In this document: piece by piece, positions 52,351 through 61,363 of the stretch
Layout of the letters: every line of letters starts with the position of its first letter
Position numbering within the stretch: the first letter of the stretch is position 1
Source of the DNA: Alteromonas sp047556435
Lineage (GTDB): Bacteria; Pseudomonadota; Gammaproteobacteria; Enterobacterales; Alteromonadaceae
Direction: 5' to 3'
Length of the DNA: 64,000 bases
Assembly (NCBI RefSeq): GCF_047556435.1
Contig: NZ_CP180210.1
Span: 4,340,001-4,404,000 of the forward strand
Position numbers and translations under genes: made by a program
The notes under the pieces: generated by a model
The model's database searches: none
The model's input: only the letters and a program-made list of their open reading frames with translations
Told to the model about the DNA's origin: nothing

Positions 52351-53007
52351 ATGTTGAGCAAATCATTGAGAGCAAAAATTGGACGTCCGAAAAGTAAAGA
52401 GAAGCGTGAGCAAATTCTGAAATGCGCGACTCACCTATTTTTGCATAACGGCTTCATTAACAGTTCAATGGACATGATAGCCAGGGAAGCTGGTGTATCA
52501 AAACAAACGGTGTATTCTCACTTTAACAGCAAAGATGAGCTGTACACCGCTGTCATCGACGCAAAATGTAAACAATACAGTTTTGATCCTGGGCGTCTGG
52601 AGAGCTGCGAGCGATCGTTAAATGATATTTTAATGGATATCGCTTATCAGATAGTGGAGCTATTGCAGGATCCCAAAGTAATAGCCATGTATAAAGTGGT
52701 GATAAGCGAAGCCAGCAACAGTCCTCATGTCGCTGAGTTATTTTGGCGAGCAGGGCCGCTACAGAGCGTAGAGACCGTAGCTCAGATCATAAGCGCGAAC
52801 GCATCAGACCTATCAGACGCACAGGCAAAAGCCATTTCTACTGATTTCTTTAATCTTTTGAAAAGCGATTTCCACATGAGAAGTATTTTGCAATTGCCGT
52901 ATGAATTAACTGAAAAACAAAAGCAATGCATTTGTGAAAGGGCTCGTTTTCAGGTGTTGTTGATGTTAGAAAACACAGCGGCTTTACCTTGTCCCCGACC
53001 GCTGTAA
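52351..53007 (+). CDS. TetR/AcrR-family transcriptional regulator
   Basis: 218 residues. TetR_N helix-turn-helix at about 20-60 (ILKCATHLFLHNGF, then GVSKQTVYSHFNSKDELY), C-terminal ligand domain of AefR-like type. No good ribosome site is visible before the ATG. It lies 250 bp after the phosphopantetheinyl transferase, next to the polyene cluster, and is the best candidate to bind the TAGTTTAAACTA palindromes. The ligand could be an acyl thioester or a free acid. Confidence 0.92.
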   Translation: MLSKSLRAKIGRPKSKEKREQILKCATHLFLHNGFINSSMDMIAREAGVSKQTVYSHFNSKDELYTAVIDAKCKQYSFDPGRLESCERSLNDILMDIAYQIVELLQDPKVIAMYKVVISEASNSPHVAELFWRAGPLQSVETVAQIISANASDLSDAQAKAISTDFFNLLKSDFHMRSILQLPYELTEKQKQCICERARFQVLLMLENTAALPCPRPL

Positions 53008-53009
53008 GG

Positions 53010-53035
53010 TTAGGAAAGATTTACAATTTTCCTAA
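53010..53035. repeat. inverted repeat after the TetR gene
   Basis: TTAGGAAA ... TTTCCTAA, perfect 8-bp arms, 10-nt spacer, starting 2 bp past the stop; weak terminator or operator. A second perfect palindrome, ACAACGTTGT, lies at 53079-53088 before the MaoC-like gene. Confidence 0.45.
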
Positions 53036-53119
53036 CAATTACGATTTAGGCGCTATTGATTATCACAGGTAATAATGTACAACGTTGTTATCTACCGTTA
53101 GCAGATAAAGGATTATCGT

Positions 53120-54016
53120 GTGTTCCCATTTGGAAAGTTCGTCAAAGTAGCGATGCACAAAGCGAACAAGGCGCAGTTAACTACCTGGCTTAACAACAAT
53201 GCGCCAATTGAACTTCCACACATCTCCTCTTCAAAAGAATTTAAGGCTACTCAGTTTCAATCGCAATTAGTTGCCTTCAACAACTTACACAATTGGGATT
53301 CCAGTTTTCTCCATCCCTGTTTTGTATTGATGTTAGGTCTTGAGCAGCAGGTGATGGCGCTTAGCCATCCAGCGTCACCATTCTCTGCGTTTGGTATGAT
53401 TCAGACCGAAAATTGCATTTCACTGACGTCGCCTGTTCATAACGGTGATTTAACATTGCACTGTCAACTTGCTGCTATCAGGCCGTGTGCCAGGGGATTT
53501 TTAGTTGATATTGAAGTGTCTGCAATTCAGTTGGGCCGATGCAGCTTTACTGCAGTCAGCACGTACCTTTACAAGATGGATCTGCAACACACGCCCAATG
53601 AAGCAACAGTGTACTCACCGATGGAAACGAATTCGTCTACCTCTGAGGCTCAAGGTGAAGCCATATTATGCTTTGAAGAGAATGTAGGGAGGAAGTACGC
53701 ACGGATAAGCAAGGACTTTAATCCCATTCATTTATACCCATGGAGTGCCAAATTATTTGGATATCAACATCCGATTGCTCATGGTATGCATATGCTTGCT
53801 CTTGTACTTTCCAAGTTAGCAAAGAGAATATCTTTACCAGAGATACCCACGCATATAACCAACCAATTCATCTATCCCGCCTCACTGCCTTGCGCTACAA
53901 ACTTGAATTTCTCTGGCGATCTTTTTTCTAATGATGCTTTATCGTTTCGGCTTATCAACCCCAAAGCGTCGTCACGTAAACAGACCGTGCTGGCTGGAAA
54001 AATCACACATTACTGA
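53120..54016 (+). CDS. MaoC-like dehydratase/hydratase (double hot-dog)
   Basis: 298 residues from the GTG at 53120, with AAAGGA 7 nt upstream. The C-terminal half carries the MaoC signature: SKDFNPIHL with the catalytic Asp/His and AHGMHMLALVLSKL. The N-terminal half (about 20-150) is a degenerate hot-dog. Likely (R)-specific enoyl-CoA hydratase or acyl-ACP dehydratase. It follows the TetR gene by 112 bp with a palindrome between, so TetR may control it; involvement in the polyene pathway is possible but unproven. Confidence 0.82.
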   Translation: MFPFGKFVKVAMHKANKAQLTTWLNNNAPIELPHISSSKEFKATQFQSQLVAFNNLHNWDSSFLHPCFVLMLGLEQQVMALSHPASPFSAFGMIQTENCISLTSPVHNGDLTLHCQLAAIRPCARGFLVDIEVSAIQLGRCSFTAVSTYLYKMDLQHTPNEATVYSPMETNSSTSEAQGEAILCFEENVGRKYARISKDFNPIHLYPWSAKLFGYQHPIAHGMHMLALVLSKLAKRISLPEIPTHITNQFIYPASLPCATNLNFSGDLFSNDALSFRLINPKASSRKQTVLAGKITHY

Positions 54017-54429
54017 TATCAGTGGTTGGCGTTAGCAACGCTTGCTCAACATGCTGAGTCTGTCGGTGGTAATGCAGAATGCTGTGTTATTTTTTACCTG
54101 AGGCGTAAACCGACTACCTGCAGCGCTGAACCATACCATGCTCCACTGTCCGTTTTTATGATTTTTGTAAATGACGCACACGCTTTCTGTCAAACTCACA
54201 GGCTTGCGATTTGCGGGTGATTGCTGGTATCAGGCCGACTGACTACCTTAATAGAATTCCACATACGCCAGGCTCGGGCTTTTTTTACCTTTTTATTTGC
54301 AAAAGCAGATCAGCTCACCCTGAAAGCAAGAAGCAGCCGGCAAAGGTAGATGGAATTCATTACTGGATACCGTCGGGACATCACTTTATTGTAGGTTAGC
54401 TAAAACCGGTAAATTCACCTAAAGGACCC
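54017..54429. other. 413-bp intergenic region
   Basis: An 8-bp hairpin GTTAGCAA-CGC-TTGCT(C)AAC at 54031-54050 follows the MaoC-like stop. GGAATTC occurs twice (about 54252, 54351). AAAGGA ends the region as the next ribosome site. No gene, RNA or mobile-element remnant recognised. Confidence 0.4.
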
Positions 54430-54900
54430 ATGATGCGATTATTTATCTTTTTTTTCATGTCGGTATCAACGACATTTTCGTCACATGCCAATGATGCTGC
54501 GGCAATCAATCATATTCTGGATTCTTTGCATCAATACGCCGCAAACGCGGATGCTGAGCGTTATTTTTCTCTCTATGCCGACGAGGCCATTTTCATAGGG
54601 ACTGATGCAACCGAAACGTGGAGGCTCGATGAATTTAAACGCTATGCCATGCCCTATTTTGACAAGGGACAGGGCTGGACTTACAAAAGTATCGACAGAG
54701 AGCTCTATTTTTCAGATTCCAACGACGTGGCATGGTTTGTAGAAATGCTGGAAAGTGACAGCCTTGGTGTTACACGTGGAACAGGGGTATTGCAAAAATA
54801 CGGGAATAAATGGCTTATTGAGCAGTATCATTTAACGCTTCCGATACCCAATGCCATGATTGACCAAGTTGCTGAGCAGATCGAACAGCATTCCCGTTAG
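54430..54900 (+). CDS. secreted SnoaL/DUF4440-like protein (NTF2 fold)
   Basis: 156 residues with signal peptide (about 1-20, SSHANDA). The remaining 130 residues fit the DUF4440/SnoaL-like NTF2 fold (LHQYAANADAERYFSLYADEAIFIGTDATETW, quoted only in part: YADEAIFIGTDATE). Many such proteins have a ligand pocket but unknown activity. Two adjacent ATGs follow AAAGGACCC. Confidence 0.8.
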   Translation: MMRLFIFFFMSVSTTFSSHANDAAAINHILDSLHQYAANADAERYFSLYADEAIFIGTDATETWRLDEFKRYAMPYFDKGQGWTYKSIDRELYFSDSNDVAWFVEMLESDSLGVTRGTGVLQKYGNKWLIEQYHLTLPIPNAMIDQVAEQIEQHSR

Positions 54901-54944
54901 CCATTCAGTCCGTTGCTCGCACAGTTACGCAATGTGCCAGCGAG

Positions 54945-54969
54945 AAAAAAACAGCCCCTGATGGGGCTG
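54945..54969 (-). terminator. rho-independent terminator of the OmpA-type lipoprotein gene
   Basis: CAGCCCC-ATCA-GGGGCTG stem (minus strand) followed by TTTTTTT, 20 bp after the stop. Confidence 0.93.
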
Positions 54970-54988
54970 CTATTATGATTGGCTGCTA

Positions 54989-55630
54989 TCAGGTATTCTG
55001 ATTCGTCAATGGCTGAATTTCCAGCTCCACACGACGGTTCATCTGGCGGTTAGCCGAACTGTCATTGGGCACTTTGGGCTGATACTCACCCAGGCCTACG
55101 GCGGTCATTCGCGTCGGATTAACGTTGAATGAGGTCATCTGCATTTTCACCGCATTGGCACGACGCTCAGACAGCGCCTGATTGTACTGTTCAGCGCCCG
55201 TATCATCTGTATGTCCTTTGATCATCAATACGGTCTTTTCATATTGATTCACCACCGTCGCCACATCCTGGAGTACCGGATCGAAATTCGGGCTAATTGA
55301 GGCACTGTCAGTCGCAAAAGTAATATCGCCAGGCATGATGAGACGAAGATTGTCACCTTCACGTACTACCTGCACGCCGGTGTCAGAAAGTTGATCGCGA
55401 AGTTCCTCTTCCTGTTTGTCCATGTAATTGCCGATAGCACCACCGGCAATAGCACCTACCGCAGCACCCCAAGCATAGCGACTCTTGTCATGGTCGCCCG
55501 TGGCTTTCCCCAGAATTGCACCAACCACCGCGCCAATGCCCGCACCTTTCTGCGTATTCGACATATTATTTGCACAGCCACCGATAGCGACAGAGGCAGC
55601 AAGTAAACTTACAGCAAGTGTTTTCTTCAT
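54989..55630 (-). CDS. OmpA-family lipoprotein (YiaD-like)
   Basis: 213 residues. Lipobox SVAIGGC (Cys at about 19), a glycine-zipper segment (GAGIGAVVGAILGKATG ... GAIAGGAIGNYM, about 30-70) and a C-terminal OmpA peptidoglycan-binding domain (about 95-205) with KGHTDDTG and NQALSERRANAV. Anchors the outer membrane to peptidoglycan. GAGGATG before the ATG; monocistronic. Confidence 0.92.
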   Translation of the reverse strand: MKKTLAVSLLAASVAIGGCANNMSNTQKGAGIGAVVGAILGKATGDHDKSRYAWGAAVGAIAGGAIGNYMDKQEEELRDQLSDTGVQVVREGDNLRLIMPGDITFATDSASISPNFDPVLQDVATVVNQYEKTVLMIKGHTDDTGAEQYNQALSERRANAVKMQMTSFNVNPTRMTAVGLGEYQPKVPNDSSANRQMNRRVELEIQPLTNQNT

Positions 55631-55869
55631 AACATCCTCGTTATTTAAATCATTACATCGTTTGAGGTTACAGCAATTCCTGTTCCATCAACGAAATGAG
55701 AACTGCCTAACCCTACCTACAATAGACTATAAAAGCTGAATAGAGGCTAAATGACTCGTACTTTTGTGGTAATTTTTACAGGCAAAGCGGGCACAAAATC
55801 AGGAAAGATCTACACGGTGAGTAAGCCGAATGCGCATTTTTCACCCATCACGTTGCTTTTTCGCGACAG

Positions 55870-57090
55870 TTATATATTTACACAGCGCTCAAAAAACGCT
55901 TTTACATCGATTCGGTAGTCACTTGCTTTTACCGCTTTTTCAATCCTGACCGCCGTATCTGTATTAAGATCGATGTCTTTCGGCTCCAGAAAGTGGTTGC
56001 CGCGAGTGGAATAAAACACTTTAATTTTCGGTGCCAGCGTCGCGCTGGTTTGCGCCATGACCATTCCAATACGTTCGTTATTCAGCTTTACCAGACTGCC
56101 AACGGGGTAGACACCCATACATTTTATAAACTGTTGTACTAACGCTTTATCCAGTTTGTGCGGCGTATCATTCATCAGAATTTGGAGGGCTTTCTGGCTT
56201 GGCATCCCTGCTTTATAACAGCGGTCTGCCGTTAGCGCATCGTAGACATCCGCAATCGCCAGCATTCTGCCAGGCTGGGAAATTTCATCTTCCCGTGCCC
56301 CATTTGGATAACCGTATCCGTCAAGCCGCTCATGATGCTCAGACACCGTTCTGACCAGGTGCTCGGGTATTTTAACTTCTTCAAGCACCCGAACCCCGTA
56401 GTAAACGTGATCTCGCATGACATTCATTTCCATGTCTGTCAGTTTGCCTGGCTTGTGCAAAATGCTGTCAGGGATCCGGATTTTCCCGATATCATGCAAA
56501 AAGCCGGCGTAAGCGAGATCATTCACCTCGCTATCTGACATACCAATAAAACGTCCAAAATTGGCAAGAAGAATGGCCACATTCAGCGAATGCTCTAGCA
56601 AGTACTCGTCTTTTTCACGTATTTTGGTAAGGCACAAAAGCGCGTCTGGATTACGGTCAATGGACGATACCAGCGCCTGAGAAAATTCCCGGGGCACTTT
56701 GTCATCGAAAGGAAGGCCTTGTTTTACTGCGTTAAGTAATTGCTTTTGTATCTTTTTTCCCTGTTTGTGCAGCGTTGCTGCACGTGAAACCTCTTGCTGA
56801 AACGACACTCGCGCTTCTGATGTTTCATCCTCATTTTCAGGGGGGGTAGCAACGGGAGATTCAGCCGCGACAGATAAATCAGGCTCACCACTTTCGGGAA
56901 TAAACTGTTTGGATAAATCGATAAGAAGCGTCTTTACGCCGCGCTTTTTCAATGCATCAACCACGGCTTGCTTGAGCACTTTTCCCTGGCTCTTAATTTT
57001 CACAGAGCCTTTTTGTTCGATGATACTCTGGACGTACATACCCGGAGTGAGTTCATCGATAGATATTTTTTTCAGCGAACTCTCGGCCAT
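55870..57090 (-). CDS. HD-GYP cyclic-di-GMP phosphodiesterase with DUF3391
   Basis: 406 residues: DUF3391 N-terminal domain (about 1-120), then HD-GYP (about 140-340) with HDIGKIRIPD, HHERLDGYGYPNG and the paired HD (LEHSLNVAILL; DHVYYG), so the metal site is complete. Degrades cyclic di-GMP and usually favours motility over biofilm. No receiver domain or membrane helix is present. Monocistronic as far as seen. Confidence 0.94.
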   Translation of the reverse strand: MAESSLKKISIDELTPGMYVQSIIEQKGSVKIKSQGKVLKQAVVDALKKRGVKTLLIDLSKQFIPESGEPDLSVAAESPVATPPENEDETSEARVSFQQEVSRAATLHKQGKKIQKQLLNAVKQGLPFDDKVPREFSQALVSSIDRNPDALLCLTKIREKDEYLLEHSLNVAILLANFGRFIGMSDSEVNDLAYAGFLHDIGKIRIPDSILHKPGKLTDMEMNVMRDHVYYGVRVLEEVKIPEHLVRTVSEHHERLDGYGYPNGAREDEISQPGRMLAIADVYDALTADRCYKAGMPSQKALQILMNDTPHKLDKALVQQFIKCMGVYPVGSLVKLNNERIGMVMAQTSATLAPKIKVFYSTRGNHFLEPKDIDLNTDTAVRIEKAVKASDYRIDVKAFFERCVNI

Positions 57091-57150
57091 GAACTACAAA
57101 TTACAAAAACGAAAAATAAAAAATTACCCTATCTGCCCTGTTCGTACAAG

Positions 57151-57489
57151 CTAAAACGGCAGTTCCGCCAGCAGGGTGTAAATATCTGGCTTCCAGTTAT
57201 AGGTTTGCATGTGAACCCGGCCACGCGTCACCGTTATGTCTTCACTTATCAGCAGACGCTGCTGCGCCGCAAAGGATTCGCTACCAGCAGGAAACGCCAG
57301 TTTGCCGTCTGCCCGCACTACGCGGTGCCAGGGCACCACGTGCGTTGTTTCTTTTAAACACCGACCAGCCAGACGAGCCCGACCCGGTAAGCCCGCTAAA
57401 TCAGCAAGTTGGCCATAACTGACCACGCTGCCTTTAGGAACGCGTTTCAACACATAACAAATTTGCTCGCAGGGGGTGTACTTCGGCAT
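57151..57489 (-). CDS. alkyltransferase-like DNA-repair protein (ATL/YbaZ type)
   Basis: 112 residues of the MGMT DNA-binding domain (GSVVSYGQLADLAGLPGRARLAG with the Arg-finger helix, quoted in part: SYGQLADLAG). The methyl-accepting Cys of PCHR is replaced by Trp (VPWHRVV), which defines ATL proteins; they bind O6-alkylguanine and recruit nucleotide-excision repair. GAGGAT before the ATG. Divergent from the DTW gene. Confidence 0.93.
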   Translation of the reverse strand: MPKYTPCEQICYVLKRVPKGSVVSYGQLADLAGLPGRARLAGRCLKETTHVVPWHRVVRADGKLAFPAGSESFAAQQRLLISEDITVTRGRVHMQTYNWKPDIYTLLAELPF

Positions 57490-57519
57490 ACTGTATCCTC
57501 AATCAAGCACATTAATATC

Positions 57520-58092
57520 ATGCGTCAATATTGTTCCGTTTGCCAATACCCGCTTACTACCTGTGTCTGCAGTGTTATCCGGCGTGTCAAAAGTCCCGTT
57601 AGCATTTCAATCATTCAACACCCAAAAGAGGTGATGCACGCCAAAAATACTGCAAGGCTGATTACACTGTGTCTGGAAAATACGAGTGTGGTTGTCAGCA
57701 GTAACAATGACCAGATGACGTCGCTCAAACGTCGCTGTGAGACCTTACCCACTGCACTGCTTTATCCTTGTAGCCACAGCCACAGTTGGGAACAGACTAC
57801 AGCCTCCGGGCCGCCGCTTTCACACTTGGTAGTGTTAGATGGAAGCTGGCGTCAGGCCTTCGGTTTATGGCAACAGCATGCGTGGTTGCAAACGCTACCG
57901 GCATACCATTTTAGCTCTGCACCGTCGTCTGACTATGCTATTCGTCACACCGGGAACCGTCACCACGTATCCACGCTCGAAGCTGTAGCCTATGCGCTCT
58001 CAAGCCGTTTTCAGACTGATGTGTCGCCACTATACCGTTTACAAGCGCGCATGCAGGAATTCTGGCAGGGGCCACCTGAACACCGGCGATAA
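57520..58092 (+). CDS. DTW-domain tRNA aminocarboxypropyltransferase (TapT/YfiP-like)
   Basis: 190 residues from the ATG at 57520; the frame is open 37 codons earlier, antisense to the ATL gene. A four-Cys zinc-ribbon-like N terminus (CSVCQYPLTTCVC) precedes the DTW region, seen here as LDGSWRQA (Ser in place of Thr) and a RHTGNRHHVSTLEAVA segment. TapT forms acp3U47 in tRNA from SAM. Confidence 0.88.
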   Translation: MRQYCSVCQYPLTTCVCSVIRRVKSPVSISIIQHPKEVMHAKNTARLITLCLENTSVVVSSNNDQMTSLKRRCETLPTALLYPCSHSHSWEQTTASGPPLSHLVVLDGSWRQAFGLWQQHAWLQTLPAYHFSSAPSSDYAIRHTGNRHHVSTLEAVAYALSSRFQTDVSPLYRLQARMQEFWQGPPEHRR

Positions 58093-58096
58093 TCCG

Positions 58097-58696
58097 CTAG
58101 ACTGACATTGGCACAAAGCCCTTTTGTTCCTGAATGAGGGATATCCAGTTCCGCACTGCCGGAAACGCAGAAAGGTCAAAGCCGCCTTCATGTGCCACAT
58201 GGGTATAAGCAAACAGAGAAATGTCTGCCAGCGAAAGTGCATCGCCAAGCAGAAAAGGCGTTTTATTGAGCTGTTCTTCCATCACCTCCAGCGCACGATA
58301 GCCACCGGCCTGTTTTGCTGCAAACTCTTCTCGCCGGTTTTCCGGCATTCCCAGATACACATTGATATAGCGAGCCACGGCAATATAAGGCTCGTGACTG
58401 TATTGCTCGAAGAACTGCCATTGCAACAGTTTGGCAAAATCAAAGGCAGAGTGGGGGATCAGCAAAGAACCTGAGGCCAGATAATGAAGAATTGCGTTAG
58501 ACTCTGACAGCACTCGGCCGTCGTCAAGCTCAAGTACCGGTATCTTGCCATTCGGGGATTTTTCTAAAAAGGCCTGTGTGCGCGTCTCGCCGCGCAGAAT
58601 ATCAATGTCGACCCAGTCACAGACTTTCCCAAGCAAAGACACTAAAAGCTGTATCTTGTAGCAATTTCCCGATTTTTTATCGCCGTATATGCGCAT
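58097..58696 (-). CDS. glutathione S-transferase family protein
   Basis: 199 residues: thioredoxin-fold N-terminal domain (1-78) with PNGKIPVLELDDG and the SES (ESNAILHYL) glutathione-contact motif, all-helical C-terminal domain. SGNCYK near residue 10 is the likely activation site. GST of unknown substrate, cytoplasmic. Convergent with the DTW gene (4 bp apart). Confidence 0.92.
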   Translation of the reverse strand: MRIYGDKKSGNCYKIQLLVSLLGKVCDWVDIDILRGETRTQAFLEKSPNGKIPVLELDDGRVLSESNAILHYLASGSLLIPHSAFDFAKLLQWQFFEQYSHEPYIAVARYINVYLGMPENRREEFAAKQAGGYRALEVMEEQLNKTPFLLGDALSLADISLFAYTHVAHEGGFDLSAFPAVRNWISLIQEQKGFVPMSV

Positions 58697-58744
58697 TATC
58701 TTGCCCTGAATGTTAAATACTCGAACCGAATAGCTATCCCCACT

Positions 58745-59731
58745 CTACGCGGCGATGTGAACAAAACCAGTAAATGTTAACCATGAAATGCCTACCAGCA
58801 AAGACGCACATCCGATTTTAAATAACTGTATGTCATCAACAGGCCAAAGCGATACCGCAGCGAGCTCGTCAATCTTATCCTGATATCGATTAAGCTGGGT
58901 TAATAACGCCGACCTTTCCTCAGGAATAACTAGCCTTTTACTTTCATAGATTTCTTGCATCTTCGATTCGTAAAATAGGATTTTATTTTTCTTCGCATCA
59001 GCGACTATTTGGTTCACACGGAAGGCTGGCCACAACACATAGAGAAATATACCTCCGGAGAAAAGAACGCAAATGAATACGTCTATTGCCGGAATTTCCT
59101 TGCCAAACCAAAAAACCGGAACAATAGATAACCCGATAATGGCCTGAACCAGGTTATTGATCGCGAAATCTGATATCGGTTTAAAAATACGAACATTTTC
59201 CAAACTGACTTTTTCATTAAATACAAAGTTGTTACATATCAACAATGTCGTGGAGGTAACCTGCATAAGATACAACCAAATGAAGAACCAGAATGGAACT
59301 GCCAGCATATTTAAAAGCAACACTCTGATATTCAGATCAAGCGCTAGAAGCCCCTCAGTAGAGAGGTAAATAATGGTAACTAGCAGGGCAATGGAAGCTG
59401 CGAGTAAAACCTGCTCGCTTAGTTTTCTTGAAATTAATGCTCGATAATAGTCGTAGTCTGACAGTCGGTTTACTAACGATAAAAAATCGACAATGGTGGA
59501 AGCGGTGCGGCGGTGGAGGCTTCTGATTGCAAACCAGAGATACCCGGTAACCACTGGCATCCCTAATGCCGCATTGAAATCTCTTTGCGCCCTGATATTG
59601 CCATCATCAGGATAGTTAAGCGCGCCTGCAAAATAACTAATCAGCAGTATGGCAATGGTGTAACAAAGTGGTAACAGCCACACGGGAAGTCCATCATGTG
59701 GCCGTGCAGTTAAATTATTAGTTTGGGTCAT
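58745..59731 (-). CDS. polytopic membrane protein of unknown function
   Basis: 328 residues with about seven membrane helices (about 17-38, 55-68, 108-128, 134-160, 190-212, 215-236, 305-325) and a cytoplasmic coiled-coil-like segment between the last two (about 240-290, rich in Lys/Glu). No family recognised. No ribosome site of note. Confidence 0.65.
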   Translation of the reverse strand: MTQTNNLTARPHDGLPVWLLPLCYTIAILLISYFAGALNYPDDGNIRAQRDFNAALGMPVVTGYLWFAIRSLHRRTASTIVDFLSLVNRLSDYDYYRALISRKLSEQVLLAASIALLVTIIYLSTEGLLALDLNIRVLLLNMLAVPFWFFIWLYLMQVTSTTLLICNNFVFNEKVSLENVRIFKPISDFAINNLVQAIIGLSIVPVFWFGKEIPAIDVFICVLFSGGIFLYVLWPAFRVNQIVADAKKNKILFYESKMQEIYESKRLVIPEERSALLTQLNRYQDKIDELAAVSLWPVDDIQLFKIGCASLLVGISWLTFTGFVHIAA

Positions 59732-59881
59732 AATTGCATTAACAGCAGATGCTACTTGCTCGCAAAAAACAAGATGGAGCTAAGATATAATCGCATTCTA
59801 CCCGCATGCTGCATTACTATAAAGCGACTATTTTCTTAGCGTACCTGCCCTAACAATCAGCAACACCCTGTTGAAACGGCG

Positions 59882-60229
59882 TCATTCTGACCACACTGCA
59901 AACTCACTTCCCCCGGGTTCACAAAAATGAAAACGCCGTCCTCCGGGAAACGAAAAAATCGGTTTTATTATCTTGCCGCCGGCGGCAGTGACCTCATCGA
60001 GGCAGGCTTCAAGAGAGTGGGTATAGAAAACAAGAAGTGTTGCTCCATGTTCTGTTAGTGAAACAGTATCTGAGTAATAGAAGCCGCCCTGTAACTCCTG
60101 ACTTTCGAAAGCGGTGTATGTATTACCGTAGTCTGTGAATTTCCATCCGAAGACAGACGTAAAAAAAGACTTGGTTTTTTCCAGATCAGCAGAGGGCATT
60201 TCCAGGTAGTTAATTGACTTATCGCGCAT
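59882..60229 (-). CDS. VOC-family protein (glyoxalase-like)
   Basis: 115 residues, one VOC module (YLEMPSADLEKTKSFFTSVFGW and FHFCEPGGSEFAVWSE ends, quoted in parts). Metal-binding residues typical of active enzymes are only partly present. Translated with the GFA gene (4-bp gap). Confidence 0.87.
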   Translation of the reverse strand: MRDKSINYLEMPSADLEKTKSFFTSVFGWKFTDYGNTYTAFESQELQGGFYYSDTVSLTEHGATLLVFYTHSLEACLDEVTAAGGKIIKPIFSFPGGRRFHFCEPGGSEFAVWSE

Positions 60230-60233
60230 CTGC

Positions 60234-60644
60234 TTATTCCTGTGCGGTAAATGCCGCTATCGCCTCATCAGCGGTCATGGTGGCAGTACATTGAGAAAAC
60301 CCATAGTAATCAGGTTTCTGATCAATAAAAATTTGCTCTGTTAACGTAAAGGGAATGTCATCACCAAACAGCGCAGCAGGGATAAAGTACGCAGGCCGCT
60401 TTTTATAGAAATAAAAAAGATGCGTACCGCACTCACGACAAAAGCCCCGTTCAGCCCATTCTGATGATGCATACCGGGTAATAGCATCACCAGAGAGTAT
60501 GACATCACCGCCGCAATGCAGAGTGAGTAGGGGACCGCCTCCCCATTGCCGACAGGTTCTGCAATGACAGGCAGAGACTTCCGGCGTTAATTGCTTGACC
60601 CTCAGGGCAACAGATTGACACAAACATTGAGCCAGATAGGACAT
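60234..60644 (-). CDS. GFA-family (glutathione-dependent formaldehyde-activating-like) zinc protein
   Basis: 136 residues from the ATG at 60644 (MSYLAQCLCQS); the frame is open 25 codons earlier. Zinc cysteines in CLCQS, ACHCRTCRQWGG and ERGFCRECGTHLFY make the two GFA sites. Members range from glutathione-formaldehyde carriers to Gfa-like proteins with unknown substrates. Paired with the VOC gene. Confidence 0.88.
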   Translation of the reverse strand: MSYLAQCLCQSVALRVKQLTPEVSACHCRTCRQWGGGPLLTLHCGGDVILSGDAITRYASSEWAERGFCRECGTHLFYFYKKRPAYFIPAALFGDDIPFTLTEQIFIDQKPDYYGFSQCTATMTADEAIAAFTAQE

Positions 60645-60833
60645 AGAAAATTCCAAAAACCGTAACATCACCAGTATAGCCAGTGATTGATATTTCTTGC
60701 TACTGATTGTGTCTGCCATGTGTTTATCGTTTTAAACAGGTAAATGGCGTTCTTGACGGGTTATGAGGATAAGATGGCTTTGCGGCTGGAAAGTGAGTCG
60801 CCACGTGGGTGTCGTAGATACAATCAGTAAATA

Positions 60834-60862
60834 AAAAACCCGGCGCATGGCCGGGCTTTTTT
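60834..60862 (-). terminator. rho-independent terminator of the atp operon
   Basis: Minus strand GCCCGGCC/GGCCGGGT-type stem (CCCGGC-GCAT-GGCCGGG region) flanked by A and T runs (TTTTTT), about 20 bp after the atpC stop. Confidence 0.92.
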
Positions 60863-60880
60863 AATTACTACTGATTTTTA

Positions 60881-61297
60881 TTACTTGCGCAGTTTCTGAA
60901 TCAATCTCAGCTGTGCAATAGCTTCGGCCAACTCATGTGCCGCTTCTGCGTAATTAAAGTCAGCGCCTGGATTGGCGATGTGCTCTTCAGCACGTCGTTT
61001 GGCGTCTTCTGCAGCCTGTTCGTCTAAGTCTTCAGCACGAACGGCGGTATCAGCCAGTACAGTGACGGTGCCGGGTTGTACTTCAAGTACCCCACCAGCA
61101 ACGTAAATAACTTCTTCTTCACCGTGCTGTTTCACCAAACGCACCATACCAGGTTTAATAGTAGTGAGCAGTGGCGCGTGGCCAGGCTTGATACCCAGCT
61201 CACCTTCGCTACCAGTCACCTGAATCGTTTCAACGCGACCAGAGAAAATCTTTTCTTCTGCGCTTACTACATCCAGATGTGTTGTCATTGCTGCCAC
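60881..61297 (-). CDS. atpC: F1Fo ATP synthase epsilon subunit
   Basis: 138 residues (E. coli 139). N-terminal beta-sandwich (LDVVSAEEKIFSG, GELGIKPGHAPLLT) and a C-terminal two-helix inhibitory domain. Last gene of the operon, just ahead of the terminator; follows atpD by 66 bp. Confidence 0.97.
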   Translation of the reverse strand: MAAMTTHLDVVSAEEKIFSGRVETIQVTGSEGELGIKPGHAPLLTTIKPGMVRLVKQHGEEEVIYVAGGVLEVQPGTVTVLADTAVRAEDLDEQAAEDAKRRAEEHIANPGADFNYAEAAHELAEAIAQLRLIQKLRK

Positions 61298-61363
61298 AAA
61301 AACCTCCTGATTAGGTACGTAAGCTTAATGAGTTCGCTGGTGCGTGACACCAGCGTGGCTCAA

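Noticed and set aside
55751..55918. 55-codon plus-strand frame between the OmpA-type lipoprotein and HD-GYP genes
   Set aside because: GAGG lies too close to the ATG, the frame runs into the HD-GYP 3' end in antisense, and no family or coupling supports it.
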